64,000 bases of DNA, from the NCBI GenBank assembly GCA_963813345.1, contig CAWEYR010000007.1, positions 1 to 64,000 on the forward strand, in the 5' to 3' direction. The stretch comes from CAWDDA01 sp963813345 (GTDB lineage: Bacteria; Acidobacteriota; Blastocatellia; RBC074). The notes under the pieces are model-generated. The model was given only the letters and a program-made list of their open reading frames with translations. It did not search any database and was not told the origin of the DNA. Position numbers and translations under genes: made by a program. Shown one piece after another: positions 29,450 through 41,119 of this stretch. How positions within the stretch are numbered: position 1 is the stretch's first letter; each line of letters starts with the position of its first letter.

Positions 29450-32400
29450 CTAGCGATAGTCGAACCGGTAGTTGAGGAGAAGGAAAACATCAGCGACCTG
29501 GGCGCGGTCTTCGCCCGGTCCAGTGAACTCGATCGACACATCTCCTACGGGTTGATTGAGGAGTACGTCAAGCGGACTTCCAGCGCCGTCGCTTGCAGCG
29601 AGACCGTTTGCATCTGTGACAGCAGCGCCGCTCATTCCAGCCATACTTACCGTAACAGCCATACCTGGTGCCGGCTCGGCCCTGCCGCTGGCAGAGGTCC
29701 GAAGCACCTGCACCCCCACCCTGGTGGATCGGAGGTTGAGCTGGTTGTAAGGGAATATTCGCGGATCGAGTGCGAACGTGATCGTGCCTGCTCCATCGGG
29801 CGGCGGTCCGAATGCAAAGTACTGATCGGGCGCATGCAGGCGCGCCGAAAACGACTGTGCTGCCTCGCCACTCGCGGGAAATGTCGCGCGGATTGTGGCT
29901 TCGAGACCCGGGTCATGCAGGCAGTAGAAGTAAACCACCAGCCGGACATCCGAGATGGTCGTATAGTCGACGTCGTTGGTTGCGGGAGGCAACTCGAGCC
30001 GCCACGATGCGGAAACGCCGCTGTTTTCGAAGAGACCCAGCCGGTTCGGGTCGGCACGGTAAAGCACCAGATCGCGCCGCAACCGGAATCCTGAGAGGAT
30101 CATCGCCTCCGGCGCCATGACGCGGCTCTTGACGGTACCGTCACCCCCTCGCCACGAAGAGATGCCCATGTGCGTAAGCGTTCCGGAAATACCCTCTGGT
30201 ACTTGAAGCCCTTCGATCTCCACTTCAACACTCTGGATGCGATGCAGATAGGTTCCGGGGAAAACGCGCTCGATCGAATCAAGCGGGACAGTAAACTCGA
30301 GGAGGCCGGTGCGCAGAAAGTCGGTGAACGCCTGCGGCGCGAAATCGCTGAGGCTGACAACGTACCGAACCCGATTTCGCTTGCCCTTGGAATGCATGAG
30401 CAGGTCATACGTGAACGAGTCGATGTCGGTGAGCAGCGAGTCACCAGCCGTCAGTTCGCCGATGCCCGGCGACGCGTAATCGAAACGGATCCGGTGCAGT
30501 TCGCGGTCATTCTCGACCTCATAGGCGCGCTCCATGAGAAATGCCGCGTAGATTCCCATCTCGAGGTATTCCTCGGCCACCTCGCGCATCCGGTCGGCAA
30601 GCGCGTGCCACATGTCGGGCGTGAATTCGCGCGAGCGGAAGAACTCGAGATTGTCCTGTGCGAACTCGTACTGACGTTCGGACGACCAGCGGCTCCACCG
30701 CGCTACTGTCTCTTGTGCGTTGGCAACGGCGACCTGCCGGTCTGCAACAACTATCTGGCTGTTTGCCTCGGCGATCTGCCGGTTGAAGTTGTCGATCTGC
30801 ATCTGGTGCGAGAGGCGATTGCGATAGGCGACAACAGCATCGACCCGCTCCTGCAGACTCCCCGCGCCTATCTCGAGTGAGTGGCCTCCCCCCAATCCCA
30901 ACGCACGCTCTGATCGAAGTTGACGTCGCTGCTCGCGTTGCCGTACCAGGCCTGGAACCGGTTGAGCTCCGCAATGACCCAACCGTCGGTGTTGAACTGA
31001 TCCCGTTGCGACACCAGGTTGTCTCGATGCAGTATTGCGCCATCCCGCAGTGCTGTGGCGACGTCTCTTTGGCGACGCGCCAATTCCTCCTGAGCGAGAT
31101 GGGTCTGCACCGAGTACCAGTTCATCGTAACGGCCTGCTCCATCTCGCGCTCCGTCATCTCAGCCTGCTCGGCGGCGGCGCGGTAGCTGATGTATTCGCG
31201 CCATGCCTGCACGGCGTGCGTGGCGAAATAGCGCGCCGTAGCCTGTAGAAAGTCGAAGGTCCAGATGGGGACTACATCGTCGGCCAGACCAATCCAATTC
31301 AGTCCCGCGAGGTATCTTGGCGAGCTGGCTGCGGACATAACTGATAATCGCCGCGACCTGGTGGTTACCTGCAAACACAGCTTCGTCATTCATCGCTGTG
31401 ATGATGTTCGCCCACGGTTGTTCGCAGCGGTGTAAAGTACACGCCCTGATAGAGCCGTGACGCTACCGGGACCGTATCGTCTGACCGCAGCACGCGCTCG
31501 TACCAGTCGCGCGCCGTCGCCACATCGCCACGGCGATAGTGGAAGTCTGCCTCTTCAACGACCGCCTTGGCAGCCTTGAGCCACACGCTCGTGGCTTCGA
31601 TATTGCGATTCAGGAATTGGTAGTCGAGCGCCTTTAGATAGTAGTCAATCGCGTCCGGCGCGCTGACCAAGCGCCATATAACAGTCCCCGATGTCCATCG
31701 GCAAAACAAAGCCGTACATATGGGGAATGTAAGCGACGACATTCGCCGGGACTTCAAGATAGGGATAGAGCGCGCGCGAGGGTTGTCGCTTCGATCCTCG
31801 GCTGGTATACAGCCTCGACAAGCTTTGCCTCACCGTCCGCACCCAGAGCGACAGTGCGAACACCATCGGCAGCTTGTACCCGGATTTCCGCGGCTGCGGT
31901 CGTTCCAGTGGCTGCGCCGGGTGCGATCTGCAGCCAATTGCCTTCCACTGACGGCACCAGCATCGCCATTCCGGCTGCACCCATCGGACGGGTCATGGTA
32001 GAGGCGGTGCCCGGATTCAGATTCTGGAGCAGAGTGCGGCCCATGCTCTCCGGCAGAGAATCGCCAGCTGCCTGGAATGCCTCGCCGGCTCGGCGAGCGT
32101 CGCCGGCTATCGAGAAGAGCACACCGGTGTTGTTATCCACCGCGGCGACATCAGCCCCTGACTTTGTTTCCGCGTACTGTGCGCGGGCCTTCCTGAGTGA
32201 GGCCTGCGCTTTGTCCATTTCGCCGTTCGCAATCTGAATGGCAGCGGTAGCACTTGCAATGTGGGCTTTCAGAAGCGGCGTCCCGGCACGCCGCTGAGCG
32301 TACTGCAGCAATTTCCCGGCTTCATCTGCCGCGCCCATGAGCAAAAAGTTGGTAGCGCCCTGGTAAGCCAGCTCCGCCGTTCCAAGCGGCGCTTTGGTCC

Positions 32401-32801
32401 CGGTCCAGTTCGCTTCAAGGACCCTCATGAACGCCGGGGGCGGGTCGACCGCTGCAGCGATCGGCAACGATCCGGCTTTCTCACGGAAGCGCGCCGTTTG
32501 AACAGCAACAGAGATCAACGGCTTGAAAATGTCGACTCTCGACAGTATCGCCGGATTGACAAGCACCGCCTCAACGGGAAATTGCGGATGCAGGAACTTG
32601 TGGCACAGACCGTAGGCTTCCAGATAGCGCGTTGAGCGCCTCGGTATACTTTCGCAATGCGAAGGCTGCGTCTCCCTCGCTCACCTTTGCGCGCACTTGC
32701 TGTTCGACAGCGTCCGTTGGTGGTTGTTCCGATCCTTTGAACGGCGGTACGAAGTACCGGTAGGAATAGAAGGAACTCAACTGCACTGCGGCGATGGCCA
32801 T
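29450..32801 (-). CDS. short TcA-like protein with TPR-type N-terminus and TcB-binding C-terminus, frameshifted
   Basis: About 1,117 residues over changing frames (breaks near 32600, 31790, 31690, 31400, 31300 and 30890). ATG 32801 has GGAGG upstream. The N-terminal 600 residues are alpha-helical with TPR-like units (ALRKYTEALNA, ATNFLLMGAADEAGKLLQYA, ADFHYRRGDVATARDWYERV). Then comes a coiled stretch (IDNFNRQIAEANSQIVVADR) and a region matching the C-terminal TcB-binding domain of TcA toxins: FFRSREFTPDMWHALADRMR, MGIYAAFLMERAYEVENDRE, and FPGTYLHRIQSVEVEIEG. Canonical TcA proteins are about 2,500 residues, with VRP1/neuraminidase-like and receptor-binding parts not visible here. It ends 32 bases before the TcB/TcC-like gene. 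I infer a minimal carrier that docks the Rhs cocoon; whether it forms a pore is unknown. Confidence 0.75.
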
Positions 32802-32915
32802 CGCTCCTCCTCTCACCCTGCACGGAATCGCAGCTGGACCCGGGAGGGCTGACTCCTGAGGTTCCAAATCGGGCGGCGAGTATATACCAAAATCGAATTT
32901 TGGAGCTGCAGATAT

Positions 32916-33031
32916 CTGGGAGCGCTGGCGTCTCGCCGCCCGGGGGAGCGCCGGCTCCAGCCTGGCGCGTGATCGAAGCACACCGTTATGGCGACACTGC
33001 ACGCGCCAGGCTGGAGCCTGGCGCTCCCAGG
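32916..33031. repeat. palindromic element related to family A (A5 variant)
   Basis: Arms GGGAGCGCCGGCTCCAGCC and GGCTGGAGCCTGGCGCTCCC (32944-32971 and 33000-33029), with an additional GGGAGCGCTGGCG at the left end. The outer ends match family A but the inner arms differ. It fills most of the gap between the divergent-looking end of YCII (33054) and the TcA-like start (32801). A single arm of the same element (CAGGCTGGAGCCTGGTGCTC) stands alone at 47.12 kb. Confidence 0.8.
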
Positions 33032-33053
33032 CAAGCGACACACAAGTTGCGGA

Positions 33054-33410
33054 TCAGCTCGCCGGAAGGGTCGCCAGCTCCACCACCGGGCGGATTTCGA
33101 CGGTACCCTGACGCGCCATGGGAATCCGGGCGGCGATGCCGATCGCCTCGTCGAGATCGGTGGCATCAATCAGGAAGTAGCCGCCAAGCTGTTCACGCGT
33201 CTCGGCAAATGGGCCATCGGTTATCAGACGTTTGCCGTCGCGGAGCTGGATCGAAGTCGCCGTTGAAGTAGGTTGAAGCGGGTTAGCGCCCAGATACTGC
33301 CCATTCGAATTGAGCTCTTCGGCCAGCTCGCCCGACTCGACGTAACAATGCTCCCGTTCCGTCTCGCTCAGGACCTGTTCATCAAAATAAATCAGCAACA
33401 TGTATTTCAT
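33054..33410 (-). CDS. YCII-related protein
   Basis: The 118-residue protein starts MKYMLLIYFDEQVLSETERE and has the DGPF block LITDGPFAETREQLGGYFLI and the pattern AIGIAARIPMARQGTVEIRP. It is a typical-length YCII-domain protein. GAGGGAAG lies upstream of the ATG. It reads in the same direction as the Tc-like genes but is separated from them by the palindrome, so co-transcription is doubtful. Function unknown. Confidence 0.88.
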   Translation of the reverse strand: MKYMLLIYFDEQVLSETEREHCYVESGELAEELNSNGQYLGANPLQPTSTATSIQLRDGKRLITDGPFAETREQLGGYFLIDATDLDEAIGIAARIPMARQGTVEIRPVVELATLPAS

Positions 33411-33519
33411 GATTTTCTTCCCTCTATGAGTCGAACGGCGCGTGACCGGATCGACGCTTTATGAACAATTATTCATAGACGCGGCACAAGGTCGAGTGTG
33501 ACAATGTCTCTGAACAACA

Positions 33520-36464
33520 ATGCTTCCGGCTGCAACTCAAAAACAATCCGGGACGCTCAATCGAACCGTCAAGGTGCTGCTGATTCTGTTGGCGCCGCTC
33601 ATGCTGTCTGCAGAAGAACCCGTGCGCTATGGCCGCGACGTGTTGCCGATTCTCTCGGCAAACTGTTTCTCGTGCCATGGTCCGGATGATGGCAGCCGGC
33701 AGGCTGGGCTCCGGCTCGACCTGGAAGCGGAAGCAAAGGCAAAACGCGCGCGAGGAATTCCTATTGTCCCCGGAAAGCCCGAGCAGAGTTTGATCCTCGC
33801 GCGCCTGACAAGCACAAATCCTAAAGTTGTGATGCCGCCTCCGGGCGCGCACAGGCATGTCACACCTGATCAGATTGAAACGCTGCGGCGCTGGATTTCC
33901 GAAGGCGCAAAGTGGGGGCGTCACTGGTCGTATGAGCCGGTGATCAGACCCTCCACTGCAAGCGGCCAGCAACCGATTGATGCGCTTGTAAGCGCGGCAC
34001 TCGCGAAGAAGGGTTTGTCGCTTCGTCCTGCTGCCCCACCGCAAACGCTCGTTCGGCGTTTATGGCTTGACCTGATCGGACTGCCCCCAACGCCGGAAAT
34101 CGCTGACCGGTTCGCGGCCGCCGCGTCGCCTGCAGCATATGAGCGAATGGTGGACGATCTGCTTGGCAAGCCTCAGTTTGGCGAGCACTGGGCGCGAATG
34201 TGGCTCGATCTGGCGCGCTATGCCGACACGAAAGGCTACGAAAAGGATCTGGGCCGCACGATGTGGCCTTATCGTGATTGGGTCGTCAACGCGCTCAACG
34301 CGGATATGCCGCTTGATCGGTTTACTAAAGAACAACTCGCCGGAGATCTGCTGCCGAATCCGACAGAGTCGCAATTGATTGCCACCGCGTTTCATCGCAA
34401 CACGATGAACAATGATGAGGGTGGCACCGATAATGAAGAATTTCGCGTGGCTGCGGTCAAAGACCGCGTTGACACGACGGCGCAGGTATGGATGGGGCTG
34501 ACGATCGGCTGCGCGAAATGCCACACTCACAAATACGATCCGATCTCGCACTCCGACTACTATCGTTTCTACGCTTTGTTCAACCAGACAGAGGATGCTG
34601 ACCTTTTCAACGATGCGCCGACGAAAGAGCTGCTATCAGCAAAAGAACAGGAAGAACGAAAGCAGTTGCAGGCGCGCATCAAGACGATCAGTAGTGAATT
34701 GGGCTCGCTTGAAGGGGCCGCGGACAAGTCTGCTGAAGCGGAGGAGCGGAGATGGCGTGTTGCCAGCGCAGTAACTGCCGTGTCGAAGGATGGCGCGACC
34801 CTGACAGTGCAAAAGGATGGCGCGATCGCTGCCAGTGATAAGGCGCCGCCTGAAGACACCTATGTCGTGACGATTGCTCTTCCAGCAGGCGTTCACACGG
34901 CGTTGAGACTGGAGGCGCTGCCGGAGAAGCTTGCGAGCGGCCAGCTTGCCGTCGGACGCAATGGGCTGAATTCCAACTTTGTGTTGTCAGAACTTACGGT
35001 GGAGTTGCTCGACGGAGAGAATGCGCGAGCGTTGAAACTGACAGGAGCACGAGCCGACTTCTCGCATGCAGAAGGAGGCGTCATCGCCGCGATTGATGCT
35101 AATGAGAAGACCGGATGGTCTGTCAGCACGCGAACGCACGAAAGGCACTCGGCGATATTCAACTTCGAACATCCGCTCAAGCTGACTGAAGAAACGAAGC
35201 TGCGAGTCACGCTTTCGCAGCAGTTCGGTGATTCATCGACTTTGAGACGTTTTCGACTGTCGACCAGCTCTGCCGATCCGTCGTCCCTCGAACCGCCGAG
35301 CGTTTCTCCGCAGATCCGCAAGCTGCGTGACGATCTCGCAAGCGCCTATCAGGCACAGAAAGATTTCAATGAACGAATCGTGCGACTGCCACTGATGCGC
35401 GAGCTGCGCGGCCGACAAGCGACGCGAAACGAAGATTCATCGCCGCGGCAATTTTCTTGATCCGGGCGATCCGGTTTCACCCGGAGTGCCTGCAGCCTTC
35501 AATAAGTTTCCCGATGGAGCTCCACTCAATCGACTTGGTGTCGCCGAGTGGCTGGTAAGCCCCGATAATCCACTGACGCCGCGTGTCTGGGCCAATCGCA
35601 TCTGGGCGCGTCTCTTTGGTATCGGCATTGTCGAGACCGAGGAAGATTTTGGTGCGCTTGGTTCGCCGCCCACAAACCCCGAGTTGCTTGACTGGCTTGC
35701 TGCCGAGTATCGAGATGGCGGGTGGTCCTTGAAAAAACTCATCAAGACCATCGTTATGAGCAACACGTACAGGCAGGCTTCCGACATCACGCCGGCTTTG
35801 TCGGAAGCAGATCCTCGAAACCTGTTTCAGTCGCGCGGCTCGAGGTTTCGGCTTGGCGCAGAAGCGGTGCGCGACCAGGCGCTCGCTGTTGCGGGCCTGC
35901 TTTCACCGAAGATGGGTGGTCCTCCAGTCATGCCGCCGCAACCTGCTGGTCTATGGAGGTCAACATACAGCGGCAAGAGCTGGATCGATGCCGAAGGAGA
36001 GGATCGTTTTCGTCGAGGTCTGTACACCTATCTCAAGCGAACAACACCATATCCTTCGATGATCACTTTTGATGGCGGCAGCGGTGAGGTATGTCAGATT
36101 CGACGTCTTCGCACCAACACGCCGCTTCAGGCGCTTGTGACTTTGAATGATCCTGTATTTCTTGAAGCAGCGGCCGGATTGGCGCGGCGGATGGTCGCAG
36201 AGCCGGGTGACGCGAGCGCTCGAGCGCGGCGTGGCCTGCGTCTTGCCCTCATTCGACCGCTTGCGTGAACGAGAATCTGCGCCGCTGATCGCATTGCAGA
36301 AGGACGCGCAGAAGGCTTTTACTGCCGCACCCGCAAAGGCGGACGCATTGATCAAGTCGGCTCGAACGAAGGTTCCTCCAGGAATGAGCAGCCCAGTGTT
36401 TGCTGCATGGATTGTGACTGCCAATGCGATCCTGAATCTGGATGAATTTCTGACGCGGAACTGA
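33520..36464 (+). CDS. planctomycete-type cytochrome c / DUF1549-DUF1553 protein, frameshifted
   Basis: About 980 residues. A hydrophobic leader (VKVLLILLAPLMLSAEEPV) is followed by a PSCyt1-type heme domain (LPILSANCFSCHGPDD), DUF1549 (FGEHWARMWLDLARYADTKG, with CAKCHTHKYDP as a second CxxCH) and DUF1553 (TPRVWANRIWARLFGIGIVE, QIRRLRTNTPLQALVTLNDP). The frame changes near 35410-35460 and 36225. The domain order and length fit the family. Such proteins are secreted, are paired with DUF1501 proteins and have no proven function; roles in breakdown of complex polymers have been suggested. It is 3 bases from the DUF1501 gene. The ATG used has no clear ribosome binding site; an ATG at 33504 lies in another frame. 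Confidence 0.85.
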
Positions 36465-36467
36465 ATC

Positions 36468-38018
<1,551 letters not shown>

Positions 38019-38020
<2 letters not shown>

Positions 38021-38045
38021 GCTTCGTAGTTGCGAATCGAAGCTT
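38019..38045 (+). terminator. hairpin after the DUF1501 stop
   Basis: AAGCTTCG and CGAAGCTT form an 8-bp stem with an 11-base loop, starting on the last base of the DUF1501 stop codon. It has no U-tract but is placed as a terminator. It abuts element A3. Confidence 0.5.
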
Positions 38046-38168
38046 GGGAGCGCCGGCCTCCGGGCTGGCCACGAGCCGCGAAGCGTGCGAGTCGTGGTAG
38101 CCTGTGCTGAAGACTCGCACGCTGCGGCTCGTAGCCGGCCGGAGGCCAGCGTTCCAGGCGCTCCCAGG
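38044..38168. repeat. palindromic element A3
   Basis: Family A copy, more diverged than the others: left arm GGGAGCGCCGGCCTCCGGGC, core CGCGAAGCGTGCGAGTCGTG mirrored by GACTCGCACGCTGCGGCTCG (two bases lost), right end GCGCTCCCAGG. It lies between two convergent genes, 1-2 bases before the stop of the minus-strand neighbour. Confidence 0.85.
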
Positions 38169-38169
38169 T

Positions 38170-39477
38170 TCAGCTAAGGCGCTTCAGCAATTCTTTGAAT
38201 TTCTCAGTTTCGCGCAGGCTGTCGAGATCGCTGTCGGTCTCATATTGTTGCCGGTCAACGAAACCGGCGTTGATCGCCTTCTCCAGATTTTCGAGCGCTT
38301 CTGCCTTTTGCCCTGAGCGCGCGTAGGCGCACGCGAGGTTGTAATAATCCAGGGCCACACCACCACCCACCTTGATCGCCTGCTTCAGGTTGTTGATGGC
38401 TTCTGTGAACTGTTTCAGAAAAATCTGGCTCGTGCCCAGTCGATGCCAGGCGACAGCGTCGTTCGGATTGTCTTTGAGATACTGCAAATACGCTGCCGCT
38501 GCTTCGGCCCATTCCTGCGCTGCATAATGCGCTTGCGCTTTTTGCGCCAGAGCGTTCGGCGCCGGCGCCGGCGATGGAGTCGGCTGATCGGGAATTTTGA
38601 TGGTGACGTCCATCTCGATACGCCATTGCCCCTTCCTATCACGCTTCCAGACTCGCGCGTAATAGCCTTTCTCGGGCTTCACCCCGCCCAATTCGTAACT
38701 CCCATAGGCATAGCCCAGATCGCCAGAACGCGCCACGTCGGCCTTAATCGGCTCGCCACTGAGCGTCATCGTCTGTTGTGCAAGCCAACCACCGACCGCG
38801 TCTTTCCCTGTGAGAGGCATAACGTTCTGGCGGTGCACTCGGGCGTCATCGCTCAAACGGCTCTTGTAAGCCTGCTCGACGGAGCGGGCTTTGGCGTCCG
38901 CGAGCAACTCACGCTCCACCTTAAGCAACGCGGCAATCTCTTCTTCTACATTCACGTTCGCAGTGGGCCGCTTGCTCGGCCCACGATACGATGTCTTAAA
39001 GGGAGCACTGAGCGGTACAACTTGCGCCGGCGTATCGCCACCAAGATCAATAGCGACCTTCCAACTTCCGTCGCGCTGCTTCTTCCAGACCGAGAAAAAC
39101 ATGCCGTGGCGGGTGGGCTTCTTTTCCGGGCTGGTATCTTCAAATACGGTTGGGCCAGTATTCCAGCCCAGATCGCCGGCCTCGGCGATGTCACCATAAA
39201 CGGGCGCCCAGTTGAGCACAATCGGCGAGCGTGTAGCTGGAGCTGGACGATTATTGAGTGTCTCTTTCACTTTGTATGGATGCGGGCCGAATCCGATGCC
39301 ATCATCTGCGAAATACGCGATGAAAGAGTCGCGTATGCCGCGCTCGACCGCGAGTTTTGCAAACGCGCGTTCGGTGTTGATCAATTCAGCTTGCGCGGGT
39401 GGCAGGTCTCTCTCCTGAATCAACACTGGGAAGTTTAGAACGCCTAATAAGACCGCGAAGGTGGCAAATGATTTCAT
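38170..39477 (-). CDS. secreted protein with two SnoaL/DUF4440-like domains and C-terminal TPRs
   Basis: About 435 residues from ATG 39477 (GGAGGT upstream; the open frame extends further but has no better start). A signal peptide (MKSFATFAVLLGVLNFPVLI) is followed by two NTF2-like domains: LINTERAFAKLAVERGIRDS ... WNTGPTVFE, and VERELLADAKARSVEQAYKS ... GYYARVWKRDRKGQWRIEMD. A proline-rich linker (PDQPTPSPAPAPNAL) leads to three or four TPRs (AEAAAAYLQYLKDNPNDAVA, DYYNLACAYARSGQKAEALE). The combination suggests a periplasmic scaffold or ligand-binding protein; no catalytic residues can be named. It is divergent from the dioxygenase-like gene. Confidence 0.8.
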   Translation of the reverse strand: MKSFATFAVLLGVLNFPVLIQERDLPPAQAELINTERAFAKLAVERGIRDSFIAYFADDGIGFGPHPYKVKETLNNRPAPATRSPIVLNWAPVYGDIAEAGDLGWNTGPTVFEDTSPEKKPTRHGMFFSVWKKQRDGSWKVAIDLGGDTPAQVVPLSAPFKTSYRGPSKRPTANVNVEEEIAALLKVERELLADAKARSVEQAYKSRLSDDARVHRQNVMPLTGKDAVGGWLAQQTMTLSGEPIKADVARSGDLGYAYGSYELGGVKPEKGYYARVWKRDRKGQWRIEMDVTIKIPDQPTPSPAPAPNALAQKAQAHYAAQEWAEAAAAYLQYLKDNPNDAVAWHRLGTSQIFLKQFTEAINNLKQAIKVGGGVALDYYNLACAYARSGQKAEALENLEKAINAGFVDRQQYETDSDLDSLRETEKFKELLKRLS

Positions 39478-39696
39478 CGATACCTCCGATGCATTTGATT
39501 CCAGATAGGACGGTGAAATAGCGGCGCCGTCCGCTTGCAGGCGAGTATTATTGCGTCGAAGCTGGACAGAATTCACTTCCGCATCTCGGAGATTCACAAC
39601 TTCCTAACATCAGTGACAACTATTTACATCTATCTGGCCCTGAGAGCGCTAGACTAAGTTGACAATCAATTGGCGCAAAGCTAATTGGAGGTATCT

Positions 39697-40242
39697 ATGA
39701 AACTGAGCGGACTGCTTATGATTTGCCTGTTATCGTTCACTGTCTGCGCACAGGCGCCGCAAGTTGCGGAAAAGAATGCGCCGTCAAAGATAACTATCGC
39801 GACGAAAGAGGAGCCAGGCGAGCGATTGATAGTGACTGGCCAGGTCTTCGGTCCTGATGGAAAAACGCCACTGACGGGAGCTTCCGTGTACGTGTATCAC
39901 ACCGATGCCAAAGGGGTGTACACACCAGGGACCAACGACAACCGCAACTCGCGTCTGCGCGGTTACATGCGAACCGATTCACAGGGACGGTACGAGTTCA
40001 GCACGATCAAGCCGGCACCGTATCCGGGCAATCAAACTGCGGCGCATATCCACTATGTGGTCAATGCTCCAGGATATGCGGAATACGTTTTCGAGATAGT
40101 GTTCGAAGGCGATCCAAACGTCGGTGCAAACATGCGTGCCGAGGCCGCTAAAGAGGGCGGTTCGGTTTCTATTCGATCGTTGACACGGGATCAACAGGGC
40201 ACGTGGCGTTGCACACAAGACATCAAAATGCGCAAAGCCTGA
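39697..40242 (+). CDS. secreted intradiol-dioxygenase-like protein
   Basis: About 181 residues from ATG 39697 with GGAGGT upstream. A signal peptide (MKLSGLLMICLLSFTVCAQA) precedes a domain resembling the C-terminal fold of intradiol ring-cleavage dioxygenases: RLIVTGQVFGPDGKTPLTGA, SVYVYHTDAKGVYTP, LRGYMRTDSQGRYEFSTIKP and NQTAAHIHYVVNAPGY. The RGYMRTDSQGRY...HIHY pattern supplies the Tyr/His iron ligands of that family. The protein is shorter than true catechol dioxygenases, so activity on aromatics is uncertain; it may act on an extracellular phenolic or only bind it. Confidence 0.8.
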   Translation: MKLSGLLMICLLSFTVCAQAPQVAEKNAPSKITIATKEEPGERLIVTGQVFGPDGKTPLTGASVYVYHTDAKGVYTPGTNDNRNSRLRGYMRTDSQGRYEFSTIKPAPYPGNQTAAHIHYVVNAPGYAEYVFEIVFEGDPNVGANMRAEAAKEGGSVSIRSLTRDQQGTWRCTQDIKMRKA

Positions 40243-40362
40243 GATGTGCCCTGGGACGCAGGCAGGCACTTCTCACAAAGAAATCACAACTCTTTCAAGA
40301 CATTAGAACCGACGTTGACGTAACTTTCAGACCGTGGAAAGTAGCAAAGGAGAAAGAACCCA

Positions 40363-40851
40363 ATGAAACGTTTTCTCGCAAAACCCGTTCTCGTACTGGC
40401 ACTGCTCTCGGCATTGCTTGTGACACCCTCGGCATACCTCTTACAGGACAGCGTCGTCGTCCCTGCGGTCCAAGCTGCAGCGCAGAACCAGTCCGATGCC
40501 AAGAAAAAAGCCTCCTTTGATCAGTTCATCCGAACCGAACTCTATTTCGGAAGGAACATAAGCGGTGGTGGCGAAGTCAGCAGAAAAGATTTCAATAAGT
40601 TTCTTGAAGAAATCATTACTCCGCGATTTCCTGATGGATTGACTGTCCTAAATGCTCGAGGTCAATTCCTGAACTCCAACGGTGACGTCGAGCGCGAGCG
40701 CACGATTGTACTGATCCTCCTCTATCCAGTGTCCGCGCGAAACGAGAAAGGCACCAAGATCGAAGAGATTCGAGAGGAATACAAAACGAGATTCCAACAA
40801 CAGTCGGTCCTGCGTGTAGATGATCCCTCTCCTGTCTGGGTGTCATTCTAA
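40363..40851 (+). CDS. DUF3574 secreted protein
   Basis: The 162-residue protein has a hydrophobic leader (FLAKPVLVLALLSALLVTPS) and the DUF3574 core: FIRTELYFGRNISGGGEVSR, FLEEIITPRFPDGLTVLNAR, GQFLNSNGDVERERTIVLIL and YKTRFQQQSVLRVDDP. It is of the usual length for the family, whose role is unknown. AAAGGAGAAAG lies upstream of the ATG. It follows the dioxygenase-like gene after about 120 bases and is followed by palindrome B3. Confidence 0.85.
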   Translation: MKRFLAKPVLVLALLSALLVTPSAYLLQDSVVVPAVQAAAQNQSDAKKKASFDQFIRTELYFGRNISGGGEVSRKDFNKFLEEIITPRFPDGLTVLNARGQFLNSNGDVERERTIVLILLYPVSARNEKGTKIEEIREEYKTRFQQQSVLRVDDPSPVWVSF

Positions 40852-40861
40852 AATGCAATAA

Positions 40862-40944
40862 GGTACGTTGTACCGCCTTCAGGCGGAATCTTCCGGCGTG
40901 AGGTCGCACGTCTGAAGATTCCGCCTAAAGGCGGTACAACGTAC
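40862..40944. repeat. palindromic element B3
   Basis: Arms GGTACGTTGTACCGCCTTC and the mirror ending AAGGCGGTACAACGTAC, with inner arms AGGCGGAATCTTC / GAAGATTCCGCCT. It lies 8 bases after the DUF3574 stop. Confidence 0.88.
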
Positions 40945-41119
40945 ATGAGGGATGTGGCGATTCGACCCAGTTTGTGTGGCGAATCGCCACATTTGCTTCC
41001 AGGTCCAGCGTACTCACCGAGAGTTGTTCGCTGGTATGACGCTTGCTCAATGGCAGTGGGTTATTACCTCGGGATTCGTGTGTTTGCTTCGAAGACTACC
41101 CGGACCTTTCGGAGGAATA

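Noticed and set aside
30170..30880. A 236-codon plus-strand open frame opposite the TcA-like gene
   Set aside because: Antisense to a region matching the TcB-binding domain; no start signal and no recognisable domain.
32802..33041. An 80-residue N-terminal extension of the TcA-like protein
   Set aside because: It is translated repeat sequence, and a good GGAGG-ATG start lies at 32801.
39659..39687. TTGACA-17-TAATTG as a sigma-70 promoter for the dioxygenase-like gene
   Set aside because: The -10 candidate runs into the GGAGG ribosome binding site, so transcription would start after it; not a credible promoter.
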